DNA of 16,372 nucleotides from Tidjanibacter sp. (lineage in GTDB: Bacteria > Bacteroidota > Bacteroidia > Bacteroidales > Rikenellaceae), in the NCBI GenBank assembly GCA_017547065.1, contig JAFYRC010000274.1, positions 1-16,372 on the forward strand, in the 5' to 3' direction. The position numbers and the translations under genes are program-made. How positions within the stretch are numbered: the stretch's first letter is position 1; every line of letters starts with the position of its first letter. Below the pieces are notes generated by a model, which had not been told where the DNA came from, ran no database searches, and saw only the letters and a program-made list of their open reading frames with translations. Below, piece by piece: positions 6,891-13,876 of the stretch.

Positions 6891-7901
6891 TTAGAAGAGA
6901 TATTTTTCGGATTTTACCTTCTCAACAAGCGAGAAAATCTCACTCCACGCATCCTCGCCAAAGGTTGTACCAACCACCTCAATCACCTTACCTGCGGCGA
7001 TGGCGCCGATGGTGCCACACTGGCGGAGGTTCAAGCCCTGACACAAGCCGGCCATGAAGCCTGCGGCATAGAAGTCGCCTGCGCCGGTGGTGTCAACCCT
7101 CTTGGCGGCGGCCATAATACCAACGTGGATTTTCTCGCCACCCTGCTCTTTGATGAGTGCGCCATTGGTACCGATTTTCACAATGGCGAGATCACACCTT
7201 GCGGCAATAAATTCGAGAGCCTTTTCGGGATTCTCCTCACCACTGAAAGCCGCAGCCTCCTGCTCGTTGGCAAAGATGATGTCCACATATTTATCCACCA
7301 AATCCAAAAGGAAAGCCCTGTTTTCCAGCACCACATTGTAGCTTGCAAGATCGATGGCAACCTTCAAACCACACGCCTTGGCAGTTTTGATTGCGTGGCG
7401 GATAACCGAGTGACTCTGAACCATATAGCCCTCAATATAGAGGCAGTCGTAGCCATCAAACACATCGGGGGTAATGTCGGCTTCGCAGAGTTCGAGTGCA
7501 GCACCGAGGTAGGTCACCATGGTGCGCTCGCCATCGGGCGACACGAGGGCCAAGCACCTACCAGAACGGTTAACGCCGTGGTAGATGTGGGGCTCTACGC
7601 CGAGGTTTTCGAGAGCCTGCTCAAAGAAGTGGCCGGTGGAATCCTTGCCCACCTTACCGATGAGTCCCACCTCTGCACCGAGGCGCGCCATACAGCGGAT
7701 GGTGTTGGAGGTACTACCACCGAGCGAAAGGGTGTGGGGCAGGTCGGCTGTTTCACCCTGAATTTTGCGCTGGAACTCCGAGTCCACAAGGTTCATACTG
7801 CCTTTACCGAGGTTAAGGCGAGCCAGAACGTCGTCGTTACGCAGGTTTACCAAAAAGTCTGTCAGGGCATTACCAATGCCGATTACCTTCTTCACTTGCA
7901 T
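6891..7901 (-). CDS. PfkB-family sugar/nucleoside kinase, adenosine kinase-like
   Basis: 336 residues, ribokinase/PfkB fold. Landmarks: N-terminal GIGNALTDF (substrate-binding start), GGSTSNT (about 61-67), GKVGKDSTGHFF, and the C-terminal DTTGAGD motif (270-276) with catalytic base Asp276 and the anion hole. Homologues in Bacteroidales are commonly annotated as adenosine kinase, which would phosphorylate adenosine to AMP in purine salvage, but the family also includes ribokinases and fructokinases and substrate choice cannot be read from the motifs. The ATG at 7901 follows an A/C-rich leader with no clear Shine-Dalgarno. It is followed after 1 base by folB. The 126-base gap to the SPOR gene upstream holds two weak hairpins and no clear promoter. 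Confidence 0.88.
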   Translation of the reverse strand: MQVKKVIGIGNALTDFLVNLRNDDVLARLNLGKGSMNLVDSEFQRKIQGETADLPHTLSLGGSTSNTIRCMARLGAEVGLIGKVGKDSTGHFFEQALENLGVEPHIYHGVNRSGRCLALVSPDGERTMVTYLGAALELCEADITPDVFDGYDCLYIEGYMVQSHSVIRHAIKTAKACGLKVAIDLASYNVVLENRAFLLDLVDKYVDIIFANEQEAAAFSGEENPEKALEFIAARCDLAIVKIGTNGALIKEQGGEKIHVGIMAAAKRVDTTGAGDFYAAGFMAGLCQGLNLRQCGTIGAIAAGKVIEVVGTTFGEDAWSEIFSLVEKVKSEKYLF

Positions 7902-8027
7902 GGATTTGCGGGTTAGTTTGGGTATGATTGGGTTTTGTTTTCTTCTTTGCGGAGCGCAACCAAGAGGCTCTCCTTGTGTGGGGAGAGTGCAATGGGTGTG
8001 CTGTTATAGTGTTGTATTACAGTGGGT
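7902..8027 (-). other. Intergenic spacer with two weak hairpins
   Basis: Inverted repeats CTCTCC/GGAGAG (7968-7973 and 7982-7987, 8-nt loop) and TTGCG/CGCAA (around 7947-7959, GAG loop) occur in tandem between the SPOR gene and the kinase gene. Neither is followed by a U-tract on the minus strand, and I find no TAnnTTTG box. They could be weak termination or mRNA-processing signals. Confidence 0.3.
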
Positions 8028-8807
8028 TTAGTACCTTTTGTAGACCCACACGTCCGACTGGATTTTCTTGTACTCCTTACGCATGCGCTCGGCCTCGTTG
8101 AGGTTGTTGGTGGAGTAGGCGATCACAGCCCACATGCCGCTGGGGAAGGGAGCGATGGTGTAGTTCTCGGCACCAATACCCAGGGGATCCTGCTTCGCGC
8201 ACGCGCGCGCATTATACTTAATGGAGAAGACGCCCACGGTTACGTTGTAGCGCTTGTCGGCTGCGGGAGGGTTTGCCACGGGTTTGGCGGGCTCAACCAC
8301 CACTTCGGGCTCAACCACTGCGGGTGCCTCTGCTTCGACAACCATTTCACACTCGCCTTTGGAGCAACACTTGTTGCAGCAAGGGCAGAGAGCAAATATG
8401 GCCACAGCAGCAATAGCCACAACGGCTACCACCCACCACAACCAGCCACAACGGCAACGTTTTTTGAGTGTTACAACCTGTTCGTCGGCACCAAGTGCAC
8501 GGCGCAACTCGTCGGCAATCTGGAAGCTCTGGGGGAGGATTACACCCACGCCCTCAATCTTAATAGCTCCCTCATCACCCTTTGCGCTATCCAGCCAGTC
8601 GCCATAGAGTGCGGCGGCCTGCTCGTCGGACATATTGCCCTGCTCGGCGATGATGTCGGTTACGGGGATGTGGTTGTCGGAAATCTTGGTGGAGAAGCTC
8701 ACCTTCTTGGGGCTACCCTCCACTTGCAACGAGCCCACCTTGGGGAGTGCTACGTTTCCATACTGCACGAGGCAGTTGAAAATCAGTTTGTTTACCACGT
8801 TACTCAT
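8028..8807 (-). CDS. Inner-membrane protein with HU-CCDC81-like N-terminus, cysteine cluster and C-terminal SPOR domain
   Basis: 259 residues. Residues 1 to about 110 resemble the HU-like (HU-CCDC81 bacterial) domain found in Bacteroidota SPOR proteins (VVNKLIFNCLVQYGNVALPKVGSL; later GVGVILPQ). One membrane span follows at about 121-140, then a Pro/Glu/Val-rich linker (about 155-182), then a SPOR domain (about 186-259: YNVTVGVFSIKYNA ... GMWAVIAYSTN ... VWVYKRY), which binds glycan strands stripped of stem peptides at division sites. The topology implies a cytoplasmic HU-like part and a periplasmic SPOR part. Odd feature: Cys118 and Cys120 just before the span, and six Cys (141, 143, 144, 147, 148, 153) just after it. 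Role probably in cell division or envelope organisation. It lies 46 bases after lgt, same strand, likely one operon. Confidence 0.85.
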   Translation of the reverse strand: MSNVVNKLIFNCLVQYGNVALPKVGSLQVEGSPKKVSFSTKISDNHIPVTDIIAEQGNMSDEQAAALYGDWLDSAKGDEGAIKIEGVGVILPQSFQIADELRRALGADEQVVTLKKRCRCGWLWWVVAVVAIAAVAIFALCPCCNKCCSKGECEMVVEAEAPAVVEPEVVVEPAKPVANPPAADKRYNVTVGVFSIKYNARACAKQDPLGIGAENYTIAPFPSGMWAVIAYSTNNLNEAERMRKEYKKIQSDVWVYKRY

Positions 8808-8853
8808 AGTGCGTGCGTAGTTTTTGGGGATTTATTGTTTGTGTCTTGTTTGC

Positions 8854-9735
8854 TTAATTTTTTGCCTTGGGAGGCGCCACCTTTTTGGCCTTGGGCTTCT
8901 CCTCTTTGGCCTCGGCCCAAGCAATGTGCTGGGGTTTGTTTTTGAGTCCGATGACAACAAGAACAATGCCTGCAATCACAAAGGGAATGCTCAAAAGCTG
9001 GCCCATATTCATGCCAATAGTCGCTTTCATGCCCTCCTCGAATGCCACCTGGTCGTTTTTGATATATTCCAGGAGGAAGCGTGAGAGGAAGATACCGATG
9101 AGTCCCACACCAAACATCAGTGCAGGGTGCTTGCGACCGGCGTCTTTCTTGTAGTAGAGCCACAGCAGTACCACAAAGACCAACAGATAGAAGAGTGCCT
9201 CATAGATCTGCGTGGGGTGCATAGGGGCGGTTTCACCTGCCCTACGGAACACAAAACCCCAGGGGAGATCGGTAGGGCCGCCATAGATTTCAGAGTTCAT
9301 CAGGTTGCCAAGCCTTACACCTGCGCCACCCACGGCCACGGGTATCATAATGCGGTCGGCAGCCCACCAGAAGGGCATTTTGTTGCGCCATGCGAAGAGT
9401 GCCAAGCCGAGCAAAAAGCCGATGGCGGCACCGTGGCTGGCCATACCGCCCTCACGGATGTTGAGGATGCGGAGTGGGTTTGCGAGGTAGATTTCGGGCT
9501 CATAGAAAAGGCAGTGGCCAAGCCTTGCACCGGCAATACCGAGCAGGGTGGCATACCAAAACATCGAGTCTACAAGCCTCTCGGGCAGTTTCTCGCGCTT
9601 GGTGAAGTTGGTGAAGTAGTAGATTCCGGCAATGAAGGCCAGCGCCCACAGCACACCATAGTAGCGTATTTCGAGTCCGAAAATAGAGAAGAATGTGGGG
9701 TCCACATTCCACACAATCGATGAAAAAATGGTCAT
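8854..9735 (-). CDS. lgt: Prolipoprotein diacylglyceryl transferase
   Basis: 293 residues from the ATG at 9735; in-frame TTG at 9759 would add eight residues and is less likely. Lgt transfers diacylglycerol from phosphatidylglycerol to the lipobox cysteine of prolipoproteins in the inner membrane, the first step of lipoprotein maturation. Landmarks (numbering from the ATG): YYGVLWALAF, REGGMASHGAAIG (His101, matching the essential His of E. coli Lgt), GVRLGNLMNSEIYG (Arg141 and Glu149, matching essential Arg143 and Glu151), MHPTQIYEAL, and LSRFLLEY with the late conserved Arg. About seven membrane spans are visible. The C-terminus carries a Lys/Ala/Pro-rich cytoplasmic tail of about 25 residues. 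It follows the histidine kinase gene by 51 bases. Confidence 0.96.
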   Translation of the reverse strand: MTIFSSIVWNVDPTFFSIFGLEIRYYGVLWALAFIAGIYYFTNFTKREKLPERLVDSMFWYATLLGIAGARLGHCLFYEPEIYLANPLRILNIREGGMASHGAAIGFLLGLALFAWRNKMPFWWAADRIMIPVAVGGAGVRLGNLMNSEIYGGPTDLPWGFVFRRAGETAPMHPTQIYEALFYLLVFVVLLWLYYKKDAGRKHPALMFGVGLIGIFLSRFLLEYIKNDQVAFEEGMKATIGMNMGQLLSIPFVIAGIVLVVIGLKNKPQHIAWAEAKEEKPKAKKVAPPKAKN

Positions 9736-9786
9736 GGTCAAATCTGTATTAAGTGCCAAATAGTCCGTAAAGGTAGTTAAATTTGG

Positions 9787-10836
9787 TTAATTTTTGCTGA
9801 GAGTGAACGAAAAAGTGCTACCCTTGCCCAATTCGCTACGCAGACTAATACTCTCTCCGTGGGCTTCGAGGACGTGTTTCACAATGGAAAGACCAAGGCC
9901 CGTACCACCCTGCTCGCGCGAGCGGTGCTTGTCGGTGCGGTAGAAACGCTCAAACACACGAGGAATATCCTCCTTTTCGATTCCTCGGCCATCATCCCTC
10001 ACCTCGATGAGGATTTTGTCGAACAAGTCAATAAATTTCACAAAGGTGTGACCGCCTTGGTTGCCGTAGCGTATGGAGTTGATAATCAGGTTAATCAGCA
10101 CCTGCTCCACATAGTATCGGTCTGCCTTTACCCACACGGGAGGATAGGGTTGTTGGGAGTGCCAACCGATGTCGATGGTGATGTCCTTTTTGGTGGCCTC
10201 AAACTCGATGGTATCCACAATATCGCGAGTGAGTGAGGCGATGTCGAAGCGCTCATATTTGAGGTTCAACACACCCGATTCCAACTTGGAAATTGTTTCC
10301 AGATCTTTGGTGATGTTGATGAGTCGGTCGATACTTTTCTCGGAGCGCTCCAAGTAGCGACGCATCATCACGGGGTCGTTCATTCCGCCGTCGAGGAGCG
10401 TTGAGATGTAGCCCTGGATGTTGAAAATGGGGGTTTTGAGCTCGTGCGACACGTTGCCCACAAACTCCTTACGGTACTTTTCGTTCTCTTTCAGGCGCGA
10501 AATCTCTCGGCGGTTCTGCTCGGCCCAATGGTTGAGCTCGGCACTCACAGTCTTTTCGGTTTTGTTGTTCTGCTCCAACTCGGCCGATAGCTCGGCGGTC
10601 TTCACGTCGCGACCCAACACCACGCGGTAGAGTGGCTTGATGCGCTGAATAAAAAAGCTCTTAATTATCTGCTTGGTGCTGAAAAAGAGCACAATGCCAC
10701 TACTGATGGCGAAGATTACACCCCACCACCAAGAGCTGATGTGAACAAACCAACTCATCACCACACCTGTGGCTACACACAAGAGTGTAATGATTCCCAC
10801 AATGAGCGATGCTCCCTGTATTGTTTTGATTTTCAT
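9787..10836 (-). CDS. Membrane sensor histidine kinase, PhoR-like, nearly no extracytoplasmic loop
   Basis: 349 residues. Two membrane spans at about 9-31 and 36-53 leave a loop of only about five residues. A Lys/Glu-rich, coiled-coil-like stretch (about 77-120) leads into the dimerisation/phosphoacceptor domain: FVGNVSHELKTPIFN with His131. The ATP-binding domain shows the N box (LINLIINSIRYG), G1 (VRDDGRGIEKEDIPRVFERFYR) and G2 (GGTGLGLSIVK). All catalytic motifs look intact, so it should autophosphorylate and pass the phosphate to a response regulator. No HAMP or PAS domain is evident. No response-regulator gene is adjacent: a tRNA gene lies upstream and lgt downstream. Signal unknown; the topology suits an intramembrane-sensing or PhoR-type kinase, possibly monitoring envelope state. 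Confidence 0.93.
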   Translation of the reverse strand: MKIKTIQGASLIVGIITLLCVATGVVMSWFVHISSWWWGVIFAISSGIVLFFSTKQIIKSFFIQRIKPLYRVVLGRDVKTAELSAELEQNNKTEKTVSAELNHWAEQNRREISRLKENEKYRKEFVGNVSHELKTPIFNIQGYISTLLDGGMNDPVMMRRYLERSEKSIDRLINITKDLETISKLESGVLNLKYERFDIASLTRDIVDTIEFEATKKDITIDIGWHSQQPYPPVWVKADRYYVEQVLINLIINSIRYGNQGGHTFVKFIDLFDKILIEVRDDGRGIEKEDIPRVFERFYRTDKHRSREQGGTGLGLSIVKHVLEAHGESISLRSELGKGSTFSFTLSKN

Positions 10837-10867
10837 AGTCCGATGTTGCTTGGTTTTTGTTATAGAG

Positions 10868-10898
10868 CAAAACTACAAAAAACTTATGATGTTTCAAA
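10868..10898 (-). promoter_or_regulatory. Perfect-match promoter for the histidine kinase gene
   Basis: On the minus strand TTTG (10895-10898), a 19-nt spacer and TAGTTTTG (10868-10875) match the Bacteroidota consensus TTTG-N19-TAnnTTTG exactly. Transcription should start near 10861-10864, giving a leader of about 25 nt to the ATG at 10836. It probably also drives lgt and the SPOR gene. Confidence 0.8.
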
Positions 10899-10907
10899 TA
10901 AAATTGC

Positions 10908-10915
10908 GACCTTTG
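10908..10915 (+). promoter_or_regulatory. Possible -7 box for tRNA-Arg
   Basis: GACCTTTG differs from TAnnTTTG only at the first base and lies 18 nt before the tRNA 5' end. No clear -33 element is seen at 19-21 nt. It sits back-to-back with the divergent kinase promoter. Confidence 0.4.
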
Positions 10916-10933
10916 TACTCTTAATTGGCTGAT

Positions 10934-11005
10934 GGCCCCGTAGTTTAATGGATAGAATGCGAGATTCCGGTTCTTGTGATGGCGGTTCGATTCCGCCCGG
11001 GGCTA
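10934..11005 (+). tRNA. tRNA-Arg, anticodon CCG
   Basis: A complete 72-nt cloverleaf folds by eye. The acceptor stem is GGCCCCG with CGGGGCT (G1-U72 wobble), discriminator A at 11005. The D arm is GTTT/GAAT with an 8-nt loop. The anticodon stem is CGAGA/TCTTG with loop TTCCGGT, giving anticodon CCG, which reads CGG (Arg). A 4-nt variable loop and the T arm GGCGG-TTCGATT-CCGCC follow. CCA is not encoded and must be added post-transcriptionally. Confidence 0.96.
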
Positions 11006-11020
11006 CACGAAAATAGAGCT

Positions 11021-11041
11021 CTCCGACGTTATGTTTCGGAG
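11021..11041 (+). other. Hairpin between tRNA-Arg and uvrB
   Basis: CTCCGA (11021-11026) and TCGGAG (11036-11041) form a 6-bp stem with a 9-nt loop, 16 nt after the tRNA. A run of six T occurs only later (11056-11061), so this is at best a poor tRNA terminator. It may mark tRNA 3' processing or the uvrB leader. Confidence 0.35.
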
Positions 11042-11084
11042 CGCGGGGAACAACGTTTTTTACAAGGCGTAAAGCAAAGGTAAT

Positions 11085-13088
11085 ATGGATTTCAAACTTG
11101 TGGCAGACTACCAACCGACCGGCGACCAGCCGGAGGCTATCGAGGGCTTGGTGCGCTCGGTAGAGAGTGGTGTGCCCCACACCACTCTGCTTGGCGTTAC
11201 GGGCTCCGGTAAGACCTTCACCATTGCCAATGCGGTGGCGAAACTCAACCGCCCAACCCTTGTGCTCTCCCACAATAAAACCCTTGCAGCACAGCTGTAT
11301 AGCGAGTTTAAGGCCTTCTTTCCCGACAATGCCGTGGAATACTTTGTGTCCTACTACGACTACTATCAGCCCGAGGCCTATTTGCCCGCCAGCGACACCT
11401 ACATTGAGAAGGATCTGGCAATCAACGACGAGATCGAAAAACTGCGACTCCACACCACCGCTTCGCTACTTTCGGGTCGAAGGGATGTTATTGTGGTGTC
11501 GAGTGTGTCGTGCCTCTATGGTATCGGCAACCCCTCGGATTTCCACGCGAACAGCATAACCCTGCGTGTGGGCGACGAGATTCCCCAGCGCAAATTGCTC
11601 TACAAATTTGTGGACGCGCTCTACACTCGTACGGAGCACACTCTTGAGCCCGCCACCTTCCGTGTTAAGGGCGACACCATCGACGTTATGCCCTCCTACT
11701 CCGAGAGCGAGGCCTACCGTATCTCGATGTTTGGCGACGAGGTGGAGGCCCTCTATCGCATCGACCCCTACACAGGTGCCCGTACCGAGGAGCTTGAAGA
11801 GATAACCATCTTCCCTGCCAACCTCTTTGTAACGACCAAAGAGCGCACCGAGAGAGCTATTCGCGAAATTCAGATTGACCTCGGACAGCGCATCGAGGAG
11901 TTTGAGAAGGAGGGACGCACCACCGAGGCGCAGCGTATCAAACAGCGTGTGGAGTATGATGTGGAGATGATCAAGGAGCTCGGTTATTGTTCGGGCATTG
12001 AGAACTACTCCCGCTATATGGATGGTCGAAAGCCGGGCGAACGCCCCTTCTGTTTGTTGGACTATTTCCCCGAGGATTTCGTTCTTGTGGTCGACGAGAG
12101 CCACGTTACAATTCCCCAAGTGAGAGCCATGTATGGTGGTGATCGTGCGCGCAAGGAAAACCTTGTGGAATATGGCTTCCGCCTACCCGCGGCAGTTGAT
12201 AATAGACCCTTGACATTCAGCGAGTTTGAAATGTTTGGCCACAGCGTGATTTACTGCTCGGCCACCCCCGCTGACTACGAGCTTGCACGAAGCGAAGGCG
12301 CGGTGGTGGAGCAGCTCATCAGGCCCACGGGTCTGCTGGATCCCGAGATCGAAGTGCGCCCCACCGAAAACCAGGTGGACGACCTCCTCGAAGAGATAAA
12401 CGGCTGTGTTCACAAGGGCCAGAGGGTGCTTGTCACAACCCTCACCAAGCGTATGGCCGAGGAGCTCTCCAAGTACTTCGACCGCATCGGCATTCGCAAT
12501 CGCTACATACACTCCGACGTGGACACCTTCGACCGTGTGCAAATCTTGGAGGATTTGAAGGCGGGCTCGTTTGATGTGCTTGTGGGTGTAAACCTTTTGC
12601 GTGAGGGACTTGACCTTCCCGAAGTCGCTCTGGTTGCCATTTTGGACGCCGACAAGGAGGGCTTCCTGCGTAACGAGAAGTCGCTCACCCAGACAGCCGG
12701 ACGTGCCGCCCGTAACGTGGAGGGTAGGGTGATTATGTATGCCGACAAGATTACCCCCGCAATGCGTGCTACCATAGCCGAGAGTGCGCGCCGACGTGCC
12801 AAGCAGATGGCCTACAATGAGGCTCACGGCATCACCCCAACCCAGATTAAGCGCTACACTCGCACCACCATATCGGGTACAACCTCCTCGCAGGGCCCCG
12901 AACCATACCCCCTGGGTGGCTCTGTTGGTCAAATGGCGGCCGAGAGTAGGAGTGTCTATTCGGCGGCGGAGCGCGAGGGTGCCATTCAGGATGCTCGCCG
13001 ACGTATGGAGGAGGCGGCCAAGGCTCTCGACTTTGCCCAGGCGGCTATATGGCGAGATCGGATGTATGAGCTCCAAGGCAAAAAGTAG
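11085..13088 (+). CDS. uvrB: Excinuclease ABC subunit B
   Basis: 667 residues, the usual UvrB length. UvrB verifies DNA damage handed over by UvrA and recruits UvrC for dual incision in nucleotide excision repair. Landmarks: Walker A GVTGSGKT (37-44); the beta-hairpin segment YYDYYQPEAYLPASDTYIEKD (about 90-110) that is inserted between the DNA strands; LVVDESHVT (helicase motif II); the C-terminal helicase motifs (LVGVNLLREGLDLPEV, QTAGRAARN); and the C-terminal UVR motif (about 633-667: DARRRMEEAAKALDFAQAAIWRDRMYEL), which contacts UvrC. The ATG at 11085 is preceded by AAAGG (11076-11080), a good Shine-Dalgarno. It lies 79 bases after tRNA-Arg and may be co-transcribed with it. Its stop codon lies inside a tandem 9-base repeat. 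Confidence 0.97.
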   Translation: MDFKLVADYQPTGDQPEAIEGLVRSVESGVPHTTLLGVTGSGKTFTIANAVAKLNRPTLVLSHNKTLAAQLYSEFKAFFPDNAVEYFVSYYDYYQPEAYLPASDTYIEKDLAINDEIEKLRLHTTASLLSGRRDVIVVSSVSCLYGIGNPSDFHANSITLRVGDEIPQRKLLYKFVDALYTRTEHTLEPATFRVKGDTIDVMPSYSESEAYRISMFGDEVEALYRIDPYTGARTEELEEITIFPANLFVTTKERTERAIREIQIDLGQRIEEFEKEGRTTEAQRIKQRVEYDVEMIKELGYCSGIENYSRYMDGRKPGERPFCLLDYFPEDFVLVVDESHVTIPQVRAMYGGDRARKENLVEYGFRLPAAVDNRPLTFSEFEMFGHSVIYCSATPADYELARSEGAVVEQLIRPTGLLDPEIEVRPTENQVDDLLEEINGCVHKGQRVLVTTLTKRMAEELSKYFDRIGIRNRYIHSDVDTFDRVQILEDLKAGSFDVLVGVNLLREGLDLPEVALVAILDADKEGFLRNEKSLTQTAGRAARNVEGRVIMYADKITPAMRATIAESARRRAKQMAYNEAHGITPTQIKRYTRTTISGTTSSQGPEPYPLGGSVGQMAAESRSVYSAAEREGAIQDARRRMEEAAKALDFAQAAIWRDRMYELQGKK

Positions 13089-13238
13089 CGAGCGTAGCGA
13101 GCGCCTCTCGTGGGCATCTGCCGCGTTACGCTCGGGCTCGGATAGCTCATTTACGATTAGTAAACTGCGCATCCTCGCCCATCGCAAGCCTTGCATCTGC
13201 ACCACGACATGCACTCGCGGGGATGTGGGTGGGTAGAG
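13086..13238. repeat. Structured intergenic segment after uvrB: tandem 9-mer and inverted repeats
   Basis: TAGCGAGCG occurs twice in tandem (13086-13094, 13095-13103), and the first copy contains the uvrB stop codon. CGAGCGTAGCG (13089-13099) pairs with CGTTACGCTCG (13124-13134) over 11 bp with one G-U, enclosing a 24-nt loop. Further along are TTTAC-GATTA-GTAAA and a repeated GCATCTGC. The stretch has no credible gene: the long minus-strand frame across it is antisense to uvrB. It looks like a dispersed intergenic repeat or a structured 3' UTR, but copy number cannot be judged from one window. Confidence 0.5.
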
Positions 13239-13251
13239 CAAAGTAAATGAA

Positions 13252-13268
13252 GAGATACGTGGTATCTC
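13252..13268 (+). other. Perfect 7-bp hairpin in the uvrB-gtrA spacer
   Basis: GAGATAC (13252-13258), GTG loop, GTATCTC (13262-13268). It is followed by GCGAAAAG and then five T, so it is at best a poor uvrB terminator. It is the first of two tandem hairpins before the gtrA-like gene. Confidence 0.45.
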
Positions 13269-13276
13269 GCGAAAAG

Positions 13277-13313
13277 TTTTTAGTGCAACTTTTTCAAAAA
13301 GGTGCACTAAAAA
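13277..13313 (+). promoter_or_regulatory. 37-nt near-perfect inverted repeat upstream of the gtrA-like gene
   Basis: The outer arms TTTTTAGTGCA (13277-13287) and TGCACTAAAAA (13303-13313) pair perfectly over 11 bp. After one A-G mismatch the inner arms CTTTTT (13289-13294) and AAAAAG (13296-13301) continue the symmetry about base 13295. The right arm runs straight into the AAGGA (13312-13316) that would serve as ribosome binding site for the ATG at 13329. It could be a protein-binding palindrome or a translation-modulating hairpin. Confidence 0.6.
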
Positions 13314-13328
13314 GGACAACAGTGAAAA

Positions 13329-13808
13329 ATGAAGATAACAGAGAAGATAACGAAAGCCATAGACTTTTTCTATGTGAAGCCGCTGCGTGGGGTGTTGCCG
13401 TTGCAGACCTTCCGCTATGCGGTGTGTGGTGGTTGTAACCTTGTGCTGAACTGGCTTGTGTATGCACTGCTGTATGACGTGGTGTTGGGTTTCGACTACC
13501 TCAACCTCGGTATTGTCTATGTTTCGCGCCACATTGCGGCCCTCTGTATCACCTTCCCCATTACGCTCCTGACCGGCTACTGGCTCCAAAGTCGCATCTC
13601 GTTCAGCGGGTCGCCCCTGAGCGACAGGGTTAGTGGCGCGCGCTATCTTGTCACCACCATTGGCTCGCTTGCAATCAACTATTTGTGCCTAAAACTTTTT
13701 GTGGAGTTGTGTGGCATCCATGCCCCCATTGCCCAGGTGGTTACCTCGCTCATTACGGTAGTTTATAGCTACCTCCTCCAAAAACACTGGACCTTCCGAG
13801 GCGCCTAA
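13329..13808 (+). CDS. GtrA-family small membrane protein
   Basis: 159 residues with four predicted membrane spans (about 28-50, 58-85, 105-127, 131-150), the length and layout of GtrA-like (PF04138) proteins. The N-terminal FRYAVCGGCNLVLNW and the C-terminal LLQKHWTF segment after the last span are family features. Members are thought to move polyprenyl-phosphate-linked sugars across the inner membrane for cell-surface glycan modification, usually near a glycosyltransferase; here no glycosyltransferase adjoins it, so the substrate is unknown. The start ATG at 13329 has AAGGA 12 bases upstream, rather far, and next to the large inverted repeat. It ends 145 bases before dnaG. Confidence 0.85.
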   Translation: MKITEKITKAIDFFYVKPLRGVLPLQTFRYAVCGGCNLVLNWLVYALLYDVVLGFDYLNLGIVYVSRHIAALCITFPITLLTGYWLQSRISFSGSPLSDRVSGARYLVTTIGSLAINYLCLKLFVELCGIHAPIAQVVTSLITVVYSYLLQKHWTFRGA

Positions 13809-13876
13809 ATCACTCTGTTCATACCCTGGCTTTTGCCGGTGAAAAGTCCACTTCTTTCCGAATTGGGCCCTGTCGT

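Noticed and set aside
6536..7901. folB and the PfkB-type kinase as part of a new folate or nucleoside cluster
   Set aside because: Tight spacing shows co-transcription, but no further pathway gene is present and both are ordinary housekeeping families.
8022..8945. Plus-strand open frame of 307 codons opposite the SPOR gene
   Set aside because: The minus-strand protein has a coherent HU-like, membrane-span and SPOR layout; the antisense translation has no plausible domain.
9736..9759. Upstream TTG start for lgt
   Set aside because: The ATG at 9735 gives an N-terminus that fits the family; the eight extra residues from a TTG start are not needed.
11075..11082. TACCTTTG on the minus strand at the uvrB start, a possible antisense promoter toward the tRNA
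   Set aside because: No -33 element lies at the right spacing, and the same bases read on the plus strand are simply the uvrB Shine-Dalgarno (AAAGG).
13252..13281. Hairpin plus TTTTT as an intrinsic terminator for uvrB
   Set aside because: The T-run begins 8 nt after the stem and belongs to the arm of the next inverted repeat, so the geometry is wrong for a standard terminator.
13086..13313. CRISPR-like array in the repeat-rich spacer after uvrB
   Set aside because: There is no regularly spaced direct repeat of CRISPR length, only a tandem 9-mer and inverted repeats, and no cas gene is nearby.
12183..13589. Minus-strand open frame of 468 codons spanning the end of uvrB, the spacer and the start of the gtrA-like gene
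   Set aside because: It is antisense to two recognised genes and shows no family motif; the coding signal belongs to the plus strand.
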